A stretch of DNA of 64,000 nucleotides from Verrucomicrobiota bacterium. Its GTDB lineage: Bacteria; Verrucomicrobiota; Verrucomicrobiia; Chthoniobacterales; JAFAMB01. This document shows positions 8,093-17,253 of this stretch, piece by piece (positions within the stretch are counted from its first letter, which is position 1; each line of letters begins with the position of its first letter). The DNA lies in contig JAFBAP010000117.1 in the NCBI GenBank assembly GCA_019247695.1, forward strand, positions 1-64,000. Reading direction: 5' to 3'. The notes under the pieces are model-generated. The model was not told where the DNA came from. It worked only from the letters and a program-made list of their open reading frames with translations, and did not search any database. A program made the position numbers and the translations under genes.

Positions 8093-8593
8093 ATGAAAGA
8101 GATCTCCGTAAACGATGCCAGCGCAAAGCGCGGCACCGGCTCCGTCCGGCGCGTGAGCATCTCACTGCCTGAGGACGTCTTTCGCGAGCTGGACGAACTG
8201 GTGGCGGACCGGGGCCTGGAGAACCGTTCGAAAGCGATCGCCGAGATGATTTCCCATTTTGCCCTGAAACGCCGTGAGGCGCAGGGGGACGGCATCATGG
8301 CGGGGATGATTTCCCTGGTTTACGACGCCTCGAAAGGCAACCTTGTTCAACAGTTGTTCGAACTTGAACGCCGGTACCTGAAAGAGGTGATCAGCTCGAT
8401 GCACGTCCAGCTCGAGGAGAATCATCGGATGGAAGTCATGATCGTCCAGGGTCCCGTTGACACCCTGAAGCGAATCACCAACCATATCATCGCCTGCACG
8501 GGGGTGATCTCATGCAAGCTGACCCTGGTTCAGCCGCTGATTCCGCAGGTCCACTTTGCCGGTGGCCGGAGCGAGCGTGCCGTTCCGGTGTGA
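8093..8593 (+). CDS. NikR-like ribbon-helix-helix regulator lacking canonical nickel ligands
   Basis: Two-domain regulator: an N-terminal ribbon-helix-helix DNA-binding motif (VRRVSISLPEDVFRELDELVADRGL then NRSKAIAEMI) and a C-terminal ACT-like NikR domain (MISLVYDASKGNLVQQL, SSMHVQLEENHRMEVMIVQGP, GVISCKLTLVQP). In E. coli NikR the high-affinity Ni2+ ligands are His76, His87, His89 and Cys95. Here only the His87 equivalent (MHVQL) aligns; the others read Tyr, Gln and Arg by my hand alignment. It probably senses another ligand and controls this operon (inference). ATG 8093 fits the family length; an ATG at 8015 inside the ATPase gene would add 26 unremarkable residues. Confidence 0.82.
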   Translation: MKEISVNDASAKRGTGSVRRVSISLPEDVFRELDELVADRGLENRSKAIAEMISHFALKRREAQGDGIMAGMISLVYDASKGNLVQQLFELERRYLKEVISSMHVQLEENHRMEVMIVQGPVDTLKRITNHIIACTGVISCKLTLVQPLIPQVHFAGGRSERAVPV

Positions 8594-8620
8594 GACCGGC
8601 GCCGCCTTTGGTTTTGCGTT

Positions 8621-9355
8621 ATGACAAGCACTTCAACTCCCACAAACGTGCGTCCGTTGTTTACGGAAGGCATTCCCGGGGGCGCCATGTGGTCCATGCG
8701 CATCCCCCGTCACCGTCTCGTCCGGCTGACGGCCCTTGATGCCGGGGCAAATGTTTCCGCCCTCTTCTACAACGCGTTACATCCGCTTGACCGGCTCAAC
8801 CTTCCGGACACGCTCAAGGCGCTGCATACGGCGAAGCTAACCAGGGGCCACATTCTGATGACCGACATGGGCCATGCGCTCGCGTCCATCACGGCCGATT
8901 CGCTCGGCTGGCATGACCCGCTCGGCGGCCACATCAATGCGGCCCAGGTCGCGGCGAAGTTCGGCCTGCATAACTACCAGCGGTACCGGAATGATTTTTA
9001 CCGCAACGCGCGTGACAACTTCCTCATCGAACTCTCCAAGTACGGGCTTGGCCTGCCCGACATCGTGGCGAACGTCAATTTCTTCAGCAAAATCGTCGTC
9101 GGGGACGATGGCCGGATGCAGCTGATTCCCGATCATTGCCCGGCCGGGGCGAGTATCGACCTGCGCACCGACATGGACGTGCTTTTCCTCCTGGCCAACT
9201 GCCCGCACCCCCTGACCGTTGCCGGTGATTACCCTCGCGTGCGCGTCCAGATCGAAATCTTTCCGTGCGACCCGCCCGGGCCGGACGACTACTGCCGCAA
9301 CTTTCGTCCGGAATGCGGCCGGACGCTCGCCCTGACCGAACGACTCTATCTATGA
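8621..9355 (+). CDS. DUF1989 urea-carboxylase-associated protein 1 / carboxyguanidine deiminase subunit
   Basis: 244-residue protein of the urea-carboxylase-associated family 1. Family features are [62 protein letters not shown] and the C-terminal [16 protein letters not shown]. Published work on members of this family assigns the two DUF1989 subunits (CgdA/CgdB) as a deiminase that converts carboxyguanidine to allophanate. With the downstream carboxylase and allophanate hydrolase this completes guanidine degradation. It is cytoplasmic. Its stop codon overlaps the next start (ATGA at 9352-9355), so the two subunits are translationally coupled. Confidence 0.88.
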   Translation: MTSTSTPTNVRPLFTEGIPGGAMWSMRIPRHRLVRLTALDAGANVSALFYNALHPLDRLNLPDTLKALHTAKLTRGHILMTDMGHALASITADSLGWHDPLGGHINAAQVAAKFGLHNYQRYRNDFYRNARDNFLIELSKYGLGLPDIVANVNFFSKIVVGDDGRMQLIPDHCPAGASIDLRTDMDVLFLLANCPHPLTVAGDYPRVRVQIEIFPCDPPGPDDYCRNFRPECGRTLALTERLYL

Positions 9356-10002
9356 GCACCCTCGTCTACACCGAAAGTAAACTCGTTCCTGAGGACGCGG
9401 TCTACCGGGAAACCATTCCCGCGGGGGACGGCTGGTTCCACCCGGTGAAGGCCGGTCAGAGTCTGCGCATCGTCGACCTGGAGGGAAATCAGGCTGCGGA
9501 CACCTTCTTTTTCAACGAACACGATCCAACTGAGCGTTACAGCGCGCAGGACACAATCCGTGAGCAGGCATCAATCTACCTGACAACCGGCACCAAACTG
9601 ATGTCTAACTTGTGCAACGTGATGCTTACGATCACGGCTGACACCTGCGGGCGTCACGACACGCTCGGGGGCGCCTGCGCGGCCGAGAGCAACATGGTCC
9701 GCTATTCATTGGATAAGCGCTTTATGCACGCCTGCCGGGACACCTTCCTGCTCCAGATGGCGCGTTCGGGTCTGCCGGTAGGCAAACGCGATCTGGCGCA
9801 TAACATTAACTTCTTCATGAACGTTCCGGTGACTCCGGAAGGCGGATTGAAGTTCGACGACGGTGTTTCCGAACCCGGAAAATACGTTGAGATGAAGGCG
9901 GAGATGGACGTGCTTTGCCTGATTTCGAACTGCCCGCAGCTGAACAATCCATGCAACGCCTACAACCCGACGCCTATTCAGGTGCTGATCTGGACCCCTT
10001 GA
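9352..10002 (+). CDS. DUF1989 urea-carboxylase-associated protein 2 / carboxyguanidine deiminase subunit
   Basis: 216-residue partner of the preceding gene, with the family 2 signature [76 protein letters not shown] and the C-terminal [18 protein letters not shown]. The pair is homologous throughout (compare [12 protein letters not shown] with [12 protein letters not shown]), which suggests an ancient duplication giving a heteromeric enzyme. The start at 9352 overlaps the upstream stop. A 217-base gap separates it from the carboxylase gene. Confidence 0.88.
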   Translation: MSTLVYTESKLVPEDAVYRETIPAGDGWFHPVKAGQSLRIVDLEGNQAADTFFFNEHDPTERYSAQDTIREQASIYLTTGTKLMSNLCNVMLTITADTCGRHDTLGGACAAESNMVRYSLDKRFMHACRDTFLLQMARSGLPVGKRDLAHNINFFMNVPVTPEGGLKFDDGVSEPGKYVEMKAEMDVLCLISNCPQLNNPCNAYNPTPIQVLIWTP

Positions 10003-10219
10003 GATCAAGGAAGACGATCGTCGCACGGCCGTTGGAAACCGCCCATGATTACACGATTTAAATGCTCGGTGCGAGTTACATCTACGGATAGTCTGCAGGC
10101 CGTCTTCCGCTCCTTCAGGGCGCAAAACGGCTTTGGAGCTGCCCGTGCCAGGAAGCTTCATTCGCCCCACGCGGTTATGTCTCAATCGGACCTGACCGGA
10201 ACCTAACCAGCCTTACGTC
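10003..10219. other. Gap inside the carboxylase operon, no feature recognised
   Basis: 217 bases between the DUF1989 pair and the carboxylase. No convincing reading frame, terminator or RNA element was found. It is the only sizeable gap in an otherwise compact operon, so an internal promoter is possible, but no clear -35/-10 pair was seen. Confidence 0.4.
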
Positions 10220-13200
10220 ATGTTTTCGAAGGTCCTGATCGCCAACCGGGGGGAGATCGCCCTGCGGATTCTGCGCACCCTGCGCAAACTCGACGTCCGC
10301 GGCGCGACGATACACTCTGAAGCCGAGCCGCTTGCGCCCTGGGTCCGCGAGGCTGATGAAAGTTACTGCGTCGGCCCCGGGCCCGCGCGCGACAGTTACA
10401 TCAGCATCCCGGCGGTTCTTAAAGCGATTCAGGACTCCGGGGCGCAAGCGGTGCACCCCGGGTATGGATTTCTCAGCGAGAACCCTGATTTTGCCGAGGC
10501 GTGCACCTCGGCGGGAATCGCGTTTCTGGGGCCGGCGCCTGAGCAGATCCGCCTGTTCGGCCTTAAACATACCGCGCGCGATCTGGCTTCGAGGAGCGGC
10601 GCGCCCTTGCTGCCGGGCACGGACCTGGTCACGTCGGCGGACGAAGCCGTGGAGCGCGCCCGGACGATCGGATTTCCGGTGATGTTGAAGTCGACGGCGG
10701 GCGGCGGCGGCATCGGGATGCAGGTCTGCGAAGGTGAGGCAGAGTTACGCGACGCCTTTGATCGCGTGCGCCGGTTAGGGCAATCGAATTTCGGGAATGC
10801 CGGCGCGTTCGTGGAGAAATTCGTGGCGCGAGCCCGGCACGTGGAGGTGCAGATCTTCGGTGACGGGACGGGCCGCGTCCTGGCGCTGGGGGTGCGGGAT
10901 TGTTCCCTGCAGCGGCGCAACCAGAAGGTTGTCGAGGAGACTCCTGCGCCTAACCTGCCCGAAGGGGTTGCGAGACAGTTGATGGCGGACGCGGTAGGTC
11001 TGGCGGCCTCGGTAAATTACCGGTCTGCCGGAACGGTGGAGTTCCTGTACGACACGACCGCACGGCAGCACTACTTTCTCGAAGTTAACACCCGCCTTCA
11101 GGTTGAGCATTGCGTGACCGAAGAGGTCATGGGGGTTGATCTGGTCGAATGGATGGTGCGCCTGGGGGCGGGGGACCCCGGTTTCTGGCCGGACAAACCC
11201 CTGGTTCCAGCCGGCCATTCCATGCAGGCGCGAATCTACGGGGAAGATCCGGGCAGAAATTTCCAGCCTTCGCCCGGAGAACTGACGGAGGTCGCCTTTC
11301 CGGCGAACTGCCGGGTCGACGCCTGGGTCGAATCCGGAACGGTTGTGTCTCCGTTTTACGATCCGATGCTGGCGAAGATCATCGTGCATGGTTCTGACCG
11401 CGAGGCCGCGGTGGAACGTCTCCGGCGCGCGCTGGCCGAGACCCGGTTGGCCGGAATTGTCACCAACCTGGAATACCTGCGCGAGGTCACGGCCGAACCC
11501 TTCTTTACGGAAGGCAAAGTCATCACGCGCAGCCTGGCCGATTTCCATTACCATCCGCCCACGGTCCGGGTAATTGCGCCCGGTACGTTTACGACCATCC
11601 AGGATTACCCGGGCCGCATCGGGTACTGGGAGGTAGGAGTTCCTCCGTCGGGCCCGATGGACGACTATGCGTTCCGGCTTGCCAACCGGATCGCCGGCAA
11701 CGACGAGGGCGCCCCGGCGCTCGAGTGCACGGTGACCGGTCCGTCGCTTCATTTTGATGCCGGCACCACCATTTGCGTGGCGGGCGCCGACATGAGGCCG
11801 GAGGTGGACGGCGCGCCGGTCCCGCTCTGGCAACCCGTGCCGGTGCGCGCCGGGCAAGAACTTGAGCTGATCAGCATCACGGGGGAGGGGTGCCGGACCT
11901 ACATCGCCTTTCGGGGCGGCCTGGACGTACCGCTCTACCTTGGAAGCTGCGCCACGTTCACCCTCGGCCAATTCGGCGGGCACGGCGGGCGCGTGCTGCA
12001 CGCGGGCGACCTGCTCTACCTTCGGAAGGAAGGACCGAGGCTGCCGCCGGCCGGTGTACCGGATCCTTCGAGCGTCCGGATCCCGGTCTATACGAACCGC
12101 TGGGAAATCAAGGTGATCTATGGTCCCCACGGGGCGCCCGATTTTTTCACCCCGGGCGATATCGACACGTTTTTTTCAACCGATTGGGTCATTCATTACA
12201 ACTCATCCCGGACCGGGGTACGCCTGATCGGGCCGAAACCGGTCTGGGCGCGTCCGGATGGGGGCGAGGCCGGGTTACACCCGTCTAACATCCACGACAA
12301 TGCCTACGCGATCGGCACGGTCGACTTCACGGGCGATATGCCGATCATCCTGGGTCCGGACGGGCCGAGCCTCGGCGGGTTCGTCTGTCCGGTGACCATT
12401 CGATCGGACGAGCTTTGGAAGGTGGGACAGCTCCGGCCGGGCGACAAGGTGCGTTTTGTGCTGACGGATGCGCAGGGAGACCGGCAGGACGGCGTACCGG
12501 ATTCGGCGATTTTGCGCGCGCCGGAGTTACCGCCGGACCTGCCCCGGGTGGTTTACCGGCCCTGCGGCGACTCCAACCTCCTCGTTGAGTACGGTCCGCT
12601 GGAACTCGATCTCGGCCTGCGCCTGCGCGCTCACGCGTTGATGACGTGGCTGAGGGAACGGCAAATTCCCGGGATCATCGATCTGACGCCGGGTGTGCGC
12701 TCGCTCCAGGTGCACTTCGACCGGCGACGGTGGTCTTTGGAAAGCATGGCCGATCTCCTTGCGGAAGCTGAAAAGCAACTGCCCGACATGGAACACCTCG
12801 AGGTTCCGTCGCGGATCGTCCGCCTCCCCCTCTCGTGGGATGATCCCGCGACGCGGCTGGCCATTGAGAAATACATGCAGTCGGTGCGTAAAGATGCGCC
12901 GTGGTGCCCGAGCAACATCGAGTTTATCCGGCGCATCAACGGCCTGGAATCGATCGACGACGTCCGTGAAATCGTTTTCAACGCCAGCTATCTGGTGCTG
13001 GGTCTGGGAGACGTCTACCTGGGAGCGCCGGTCGCGACTCCGGTCGACCCGCGTCACCGCCTGGTGACGACCAAGTACAATCCGGCCCGGACCTGGACGC
13101 CGGAAAACGCGGTTGGCATCGGAGGCGCTTACCTGTGCGTTTACGGGATGGAGGGTCCGGGAGGATACCAGTTTGTCGGGCGAACCATCCAGATGTGGAA

Positions 13201-13762
13201 CCGCTACCGCGTGACCCCGGTCTTTTCCGAACCGTGGCTCCTTCGTCATTTTGATCAGATAAAATTTTATCCGGTCACCGCCGACAAGTTGCTGCGGGCG
13301 AGGGAGCAGTTTCCTTACGGGCGTTACCCGTTGCAGATAACGGAAACCACCTTCCGTTTGTCTGAGTACCGCAAATTTCTGGCGACCATCGCCGGCGACG
13401 CCGTACGGTTCAAGACCCGGCAGCAAGCCGCCTTTACGGCGGAGCGCGAGCGCTGGGCCGGTTTGCCCGTGGCCTACGAGGCCGAGGCGCAGACGGCCCC
13501 TTCGCCAGGCAGTGAAGGGGAGTTGCTCGAGGGGGCAACGGCCGTGGACTCGCCCGTCACGGCGAACGTGTGGAAGTGCGAGGTGCAAGCCGGCGACCGC
13601 GTCGCCAAAGGACAGACGCTCATCATTCTCGAAGCGATGAAAATGGAGATCGGCGTGGCGGCGCCCTGCGACGGCGCGGTGGCGGCCGTGACGTGCAAGC
13701 CCGGACAGATGGTCATGCCCGGCCAACGCCTGGCGGTCATCGCTCGGGAGATTGAAAACTGA
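10220..13762 (+). CDS. Biotin-dependent urea/guanidine carboxylase
   Basis: 1180-residue multidomain enzyme that carboxylates an amide or amidine nitrogen using ATP and bicarbonate. Order: biotin carboxylase with ATP-grasp (residues about 1-450; SKVLIANRGEIALRI, HPGYGFLSEN, KSTAGGGGIGM, EVNTRLQVEH), KipA/AHS2-like carboxyltransferase half (about 450-760; TTIQDYPGRIGYWEVGVPPS, NIHDNAYAIGTVDFTGDMP), KipI/AHS1-like half (about 775-990), and a biotinyl domain with biotin attachment at about Lys1141 in EAMKME. Such proteins were named urea carboxylase, but those beside DUF1989 genes act on guanidine in published cases. The Asp in GTVDFTGD lies in the region said to separate the two specificities; this needs an alignment. 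Confidence 0.92.
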   Translation: MFSKVLIANRGEIALRILRTLRKLDVRGATIHSEAEPLAPWVREADESYCVGPGPARDSYISIPAVLKAIQDSGAQAVHPGYGFLSENPDFAEACTSAGIAFLGPAPEQIRLFGLKHTARDLASRSGAPLLPGTDLVTSADEAVERARTIGFPVMLKSTAGGGGIGMQVCEGEAELRDAFDRVRRLGQSNFGNAGAFVEKFVARARHVEVQIFGDGTGRVLALGVRDCSLQRRNQKVVEETPAPNLPEGVARQLMADAVGLAASVNYRSAGTVEFLYDTTARQHYFLEVNTRLQVEHCVTEEVMGVDLVEWMVRLGAGDPGFWPDKPLVPAGHSMQARIYGEDPGRNFQPSPGELTEVAFPANCRVDAWVESGTVVSPFYDPMLAKIIVHGSDREAAVERLRRALAETRLAGIVTNLEYLREVTAEPFFTEGKVITRSLADFHYHPPTVRVIAPGTFTTIQDYPGRIGYWEVGVPPSGPMDDYAFRLANRIAGNDEGAPALECTVTGPSLHFDAGTTICVAGADMRPEVDGAPVPLWQPVPVRAGQELELISITGEGCRTYIAFRGGLDVPLYLGSCATFTLGQFGGHGGRVLHAGDLLYLRKEGPRLPPAGVPDPSSVRIPVYTNRWEIKVIYGPHGAPDFFTPGDIDTFFSTDWVIHYNSSRTGVRLIGPKPVWARPDGGEAGLHPSNIHDNAYAIGTVDFTGDMPIILGPDGPSLGGFVCPVTIRSDELWKVGQLRPGDKVRFVLTDAQGDRQDGVPDSAILRAPELPPDLPRVVYRPCGDSNLLVEYGPLELDLGLRLRAHALMTWLRERQIPGIIDLTPGVRSLQVHFDRRRWSLESMADLLAEAEKQLPDMEHLEVPSRIVRLPLSWDDPATRLAIEKYMQSVRKDAPWCPSNIEFIRRINGLESIDDVREIVFNASYLVLGLGDVYLGAPVATPVDPRHRLVTTKYNPARTWTPENAVGIGGAYLCVYGMEGPGGYQFVGRTIQMWNRYRVTPVFSEPWLLRHFDQIKFYPVTADKLLRAREQFPYGRYPLQITETTFRLSEYRKFLATIAGDAVRFKTRQQAAFTAERERWAGLPVAYEAEAQTAPSPGSEGELLEGATAVDSPVTANVWKCEVQAGDRVAKGQTLIILEAMKMEIGVAAPCDGAVAAVTCKPGQMVMPGQRLAVIAREIEN

Positions 13763-13774
13763 AGCCGACTGGTC

Positions 13775-15499
13775 ATGAAACTGGCGATCCCGGCTTTACT
13801 GGAAGGCTACCGCAACAGGGCGTTCACCCCCGAAGATGTGGTCGGCGAGGTTTACCGGCGCCTTGCGGAGCAGAGCGACGGGGCGATCTGGATTTCCGTC
13901 GTACCGCGCGAACAGGCGCTGGAACGGGCCAGGGCGCTGGGGAACGCTTCGCCGGACTTGCCCCTGTACGGGGTCCCGTTTGCGATTAAGGACAACATCG
14001 ATTTCGTCGACTTGCCGACGACCGCAGCCTGTCCGGATTTCGCTTACCGGCCTGAAGGTTCCGCCCGGTGCGTCAGTGACCTGCTCGCCGCCGGGGCGAT
14101 CCCGATCGGGAAAACCAATCTTGACCAGTTTGCCGCCGGATTGGTGGGGGCACGCTCGCCGTATGGGATACCGCGTTCGGTGTTTGACTCCTCCCTGATC
14201 AGCGGAGGCTCGAGTTCCGGGTCAGCCGTTGCCGTCGCGGCAGATCTCTGCGCATTCGCACTCGGCACCGATACGGCAGGGTCCGGGCGCGTTCCCGCGG
14301 CTTTCAACGAATTAACGGGCCTGAAACCGACGCGGGGCCGGGTCTCGACCGCGGGCGTGGTGCCCGCGTGCCGTTCACTGGATTGCGTCTCGATTTTTAC
14401 CAGGACCGCGGCCGAAGCGGAGGCGGTCTTTGCCGTCATCGATCGATTCGATCCCAACGACCCTTACTCGCGTCAACGTCGCGCGCCCGCGGTCCCGGCT
14501 TCCTTTCCCCCGCGCGTGGGCATTCCTGCGCAGCCCGAGTTTTTCGGGAACAAGCCGTACCGGACGGCCTTTGAAGCCGCGGTTGAACGGGTGCGCTTTC
14601 TGGGATGGAACATCAGCGAGATCGATTTTACCCCGTTCCGCGAAGTTGCGGAATTGCTCTACGGGGGCCCGTGGGTGGCCGAGCGCGTGGCGGCGATCCG
14701 GCGGTTTTTCGAGACCCGACCGGAATCACTTCATCCGGTTACCCGCGCCATTTTACAGAACGAGCAAAAATACAATGCCGTGGACGTATTTGCGGCTTTT
14801 GACCGCTTGGCCGCGTTACGGCGGGCGACTCTGCCGGTTTGGGATCGTATCGATGCGATGCTGTTGCCGACGGCGCCGGGCCACTACCGGGTTGAGGATG
14901 TGCTGGACGATCCGGTCGGCCTCAACACCCGCCTCGGTTACTATACGAACTTCGTCAACCTGCTCGACCTTTGTGCCCTGGCGGTCCCCGCGGGCCGGAC
15001 ATCGGACGGATTGCCTTTCGGGATCACCTGGGTAGCGCCGGCCTGGCAGGACGAGGCCCTCGGGCGAATCGGCAAGGCGTGGCTCGGCGAACCTGTTCCC
15101 GACAGCGGCGCCGGAGGAGGGGTCGAACTGGCGGTCGTCGGGGCGCACCTGCGTGGTCTACCCCTGCACCGCGAACTTCAGGAACTCGATGCCCGTTTTG
15201 TGGAGAAGACCCGGACGGCGCCGTTATACCGTCTCTATGCGCTGCCGGGCACCACGCCGCCCAAACCGGGTTTGGTACGTGCCGAGGCCGGAACTGCGGT
15301 CGAGGTCGAAGTCTACCGGCTTTCCCACGACGCCTTCGGCCGGTTTGTAGGCCGGGTCCCGGCGCCGCTTGCGATCGGCACCGTTTTTCTGGCCGCGGGC
15401 CGGGGGGTCAAAGGTTTTCTTTGCGAGTCGGTCGCGGTTTCCAATGCGACGGACATTTCCCACTACGGTGGGTGGCGCAACTATGTTGAGGGATCGTGA
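13775..15499 (+). CDS. Allophanate hydrolase (amidase signature family)
   Basis: 574-residue enzyme that hydrolyses allophanate to ammonia and CO2, the last step of the pathway. The amidase domain has the Lys-Ser-Ser triad: Lys72 in FAIKDN, cis-Ser about 146 in SGGSSSGS and nucleophile about Ser170 in GTDTAGSGR, followed by RVPAAFNELTGLKPTRGRVS. The C-terminal part (about 460-574, VELAVVGAHLRGLPLHRELQ) matches the small allophanate-hydrolase C-terminal domain, so the protein is full length. It starts 12 bases after the carboxylase stop. The gene pair corresponds to the two halves of yeast urea amidolyase, here unfused. Confidence 0.93.
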   Translation: MKLAIPALLEGYRNRAFTPEDVVGEVYRRLAEQSDGAIWISVVPREQALERARALGNASPDLPLYGVPFAIKDNIDFVDLPTTAACPDFAYRPEGSARCVSDLLAAGAIPIGKTNLDQFAAGLVGARSPYGIPRSVFDSSLISGGSSSGSAVAVAADLCAFALGTDTAGSGRVPAAFNELTGLKPTRGRVSTAGVVPACRSLDCVSIFTRTAAEAEAVFAVIDRFDPNDPYSRQRRAPAVPASFPPRVGIPAQPEFFGNKPYRTAFEAAVERVRFLGWNISEIDFTPFREVAELLYGGPWVAERVAAIRRFFETRPESLHPVTRAILQNEQKYNAVDVFAAFDRLAALRRATLPVWDRIDAMLLPTAPGHYRVEDVLDDPVGLNTRLGYYTNFVNLLDLCALAVPAGRTSDGLPFGITWVAPAWQDEALGRIGKAWLGEPVPDSGAGGGVELAVVGAHLRGLPLHRELQELDARFVEKTRTAPLYRLYALPGTTPPKPGLVRAEAGTAVEVEVYRLSHDAFGRFVGRVPAPLAIGTVFLAAGRGVKGFLCESVAVSNATDISHYGGWRNYVEGS

Positions 15500-15672
15500 C
15501 CGCGGCGTCCCGACGCCGGCCGTCGTCCCCGGCCGATGGACCGGTGATCCTTGTTGCATCAGCCATCACCCCTCGGCTATGGTCAGTTCTGCCGGTTGCG
15601 GCTCCTCTTTGCATTTGAAGGAATCCAACCCTGATCTGTGAACGTAAACCGGCCGCAGGCCCGCTTCCTCCC

Positions 15673-17019
15673 ATGATAACCAATACCACTGCTCCCCGAA
15701 AACCCTGGTACCGGATCCTTTACGTCCAGGTGTTGGTAGCTGTCGCCCTTGGCATCGTGATCGGGTATTTGTTTCCCGGATTAGGCAAGAATCTCAAGCC
15801 GCTCGGCGACGGGTTTGTCAAACTGGTGAAGATGATCATTGCGCCGATCATCTTCTGCACGGTCGTGCACGGAATTGCTTCGATGAGCGACCTGAAACGG
15901 CTGGGACGGGTAGGATTCCGGGCGCTGCTCTACTTTGAAGTTGTCTCGACGTTTGCACTCATCCTCGGGTTGATCATCGTGAACCTCCTGCAACCCGGGG
16001 CCGGATTTAACATCGACGTCAAGACGCTGGATCCGAAGGTGAGCCAGACCTACGCGCAGCAGGCCCATTCTTTAAACCCCACGGATTTTCTCCTGAACGT
16101 CATTCCTAACTCTTTTTTCGAGGGCCTGGTTCACGGCGACATCCTGCAGGTGCTTTTTATCGCGATTCTGTCGGGGTTCGCGATCTCGTTCATGGGCGCG
16201 AAGGGCCAGCCGATTCTTCATGTCATCGAGCAGGCTTCCGAAATCTTTTTCAGGATCATGGGAATGATCGTGAAGGTGGCGCCGCTCGGCGCGTTCGGTG
16301 CGATGGCGTTCACGGTTGGGAGCTACGGCCTGGCTGCGCTGGACAAGCTGGTGATGTTGATGCTCTGCTTCTACCTGACTTCGATTATCTTTGTGATAGT
16401 CGTATTGGGACCGATCACCTGGTTAAACGGGTTTTCGATTTTTTCGTACCTGAATTATATCAAGGAGGAACTGCTGCTGGTGCTCGGGACGAGTTCCTCG
16501 GAAGCCGCCCTGCCGGGTATGCTGGCCAAAATGCGCAGAGCCGGTTGCGCGGAGTCGACGGTTGGGCTGGTCATCCCCGCCGGGTACAGCTTCAATCTCG
16601 ACGGCACGAACATATACATGACGATGGCGGCGATGTTCCTTGCCCAGGCGACGAACACGCACCTTGACCTGGGCCAGCAGATCAGTTTGCTGGTCGTTGC
16701 GATGCTCTCCTCGAAAGGGGCCACCGGGGTAACCGGCGCGGGTTTTATCACCCTGGCCGCTACCCTGGCGATCGTTCCGTCGGTTCCGATCCAGTCGCTT
16801 GCGCTGATCGTCGGGATTGACCGGTTCATGAGCGAATGCCGCGCGTTGACCAACCTGGTCGGGAACGGAGTCGCGACCCTGGTGATCAGCCGGTGGGAAA
16901 AGGAGATTTCGGCCGAGGAACTCAGGGCCAACCTGCGGCATCCGACGACGCTGGTGAGCTTGGCGGCGGAAGAGCAGCCGGTGGAAGAAGCAGCCCCGAC
17001 AAACGTCCGGAGCCATTAG
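15673..17019 (+). CDS. Dicarboxylate/amino acid:cation symporter (DctA/GltP family)
   Basis: 448-residue inner-membrane symporter for C4-dicarboxylates or acidic amino acids with Na+ or H+. Typical landmarks are [12 protein letters not shown] near the N-terminus, [19 protein letters not shown], the re-entrant serine-rich hairpin [36 protein letters not shown], the second hairpin [13 protein letters not shown], and the substrate helix [22 protein letters not shown]. The DctA-type NDGT-like region is LDGTNIYM. It lies 173 bases after the allophanate hydrolase with no clear terminator between, so a shared transcript is possible but unproven. Confidence 0.92.
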   Translation: MITNTTAPRKPWYRILYVQVLVAVALGIVIGYLFPGLGKNLKPLGDGFVKLVKMIIAPIIFCTVVHGIASMSDLKRLGRVGFRALLYFEVVSTFALILGLIIVNLLQPGAGFNIDVKTLDPKVSQTYAQQAHSLNPTDFLLNVIPNSFFEGLVHGDILQVLFIAILSGFAISFMGAKGQPILHVIEQASEIFFRIMGMIVKVAPLGAFGAMAFTVGSYGLAALDKLVMLMLCFYLTSIIFVIVVLGPITWLNGFSIFSYLNYIKEELLLVLGTSSSEAALPGMLAKMRRAGCAESTVGLVIPAGYSFNLDGTNIYMTMAAMFLAQATNTHLDLGQQISLLVVAMLSSKGATGVTGAGFITLAATLAIVPSVPIQSLALIVGIDRFMSECRALTNLVGNGVATLVISRWEKEISAEELRANLRHPTTLVSLAAEEQPVEEAAPTNVRSH

Positions 17020-17253
17020 GACTGGAACGAGGTGCTGTAGACTTTTACTCGGCACAAAGGGACTCGCAGAGCGAGGCTGCGCGTTTGAGCGGGACGCTTC
17101 CCGCTTGCCTTCAACACCGGCCGGGCCCTGGACGCACCCCTTGCCGCAGCGACGCACTCGGCCGTGGCGCCCGCAGGCCCATTCTCGTCCGTCCCGTCAC
17201 GGGCGACGAAAAGACGGTTGTGATTCACCGCATTTTCCCCTAATCTTACCTAT
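17020..17253. other. Spacer with hairpin, end of symporter transcript
   Basis: No gene. Two perfect hairpins follow the symporter: CTCGCagaGCGAG near 17063-17075, and a 7-bp stem AGCGGGA/TCCCGCT with a 4-nt loop at 17088-17105. The second lacks a T-run, so it is at best a weak intrinsic terminator. It separates the GC-rich symporter gene from the less GC-rich module that follows. Confidence 0.4.

Noticed and set aside
10775-12130. 451-codon minus-strand frame inside the carboxylase gene
   Set aside because: Arg/His-rich shadow of the carboxylase coding frame; no domain and no start context.
12527-13726. 399-codon minus-strand frame in the 3' part of the carboxylase gene
   Set aside because: Antisense shadow in GC-rich DNA; the plus strand encodes the KipI-like half and biotinyl domain.
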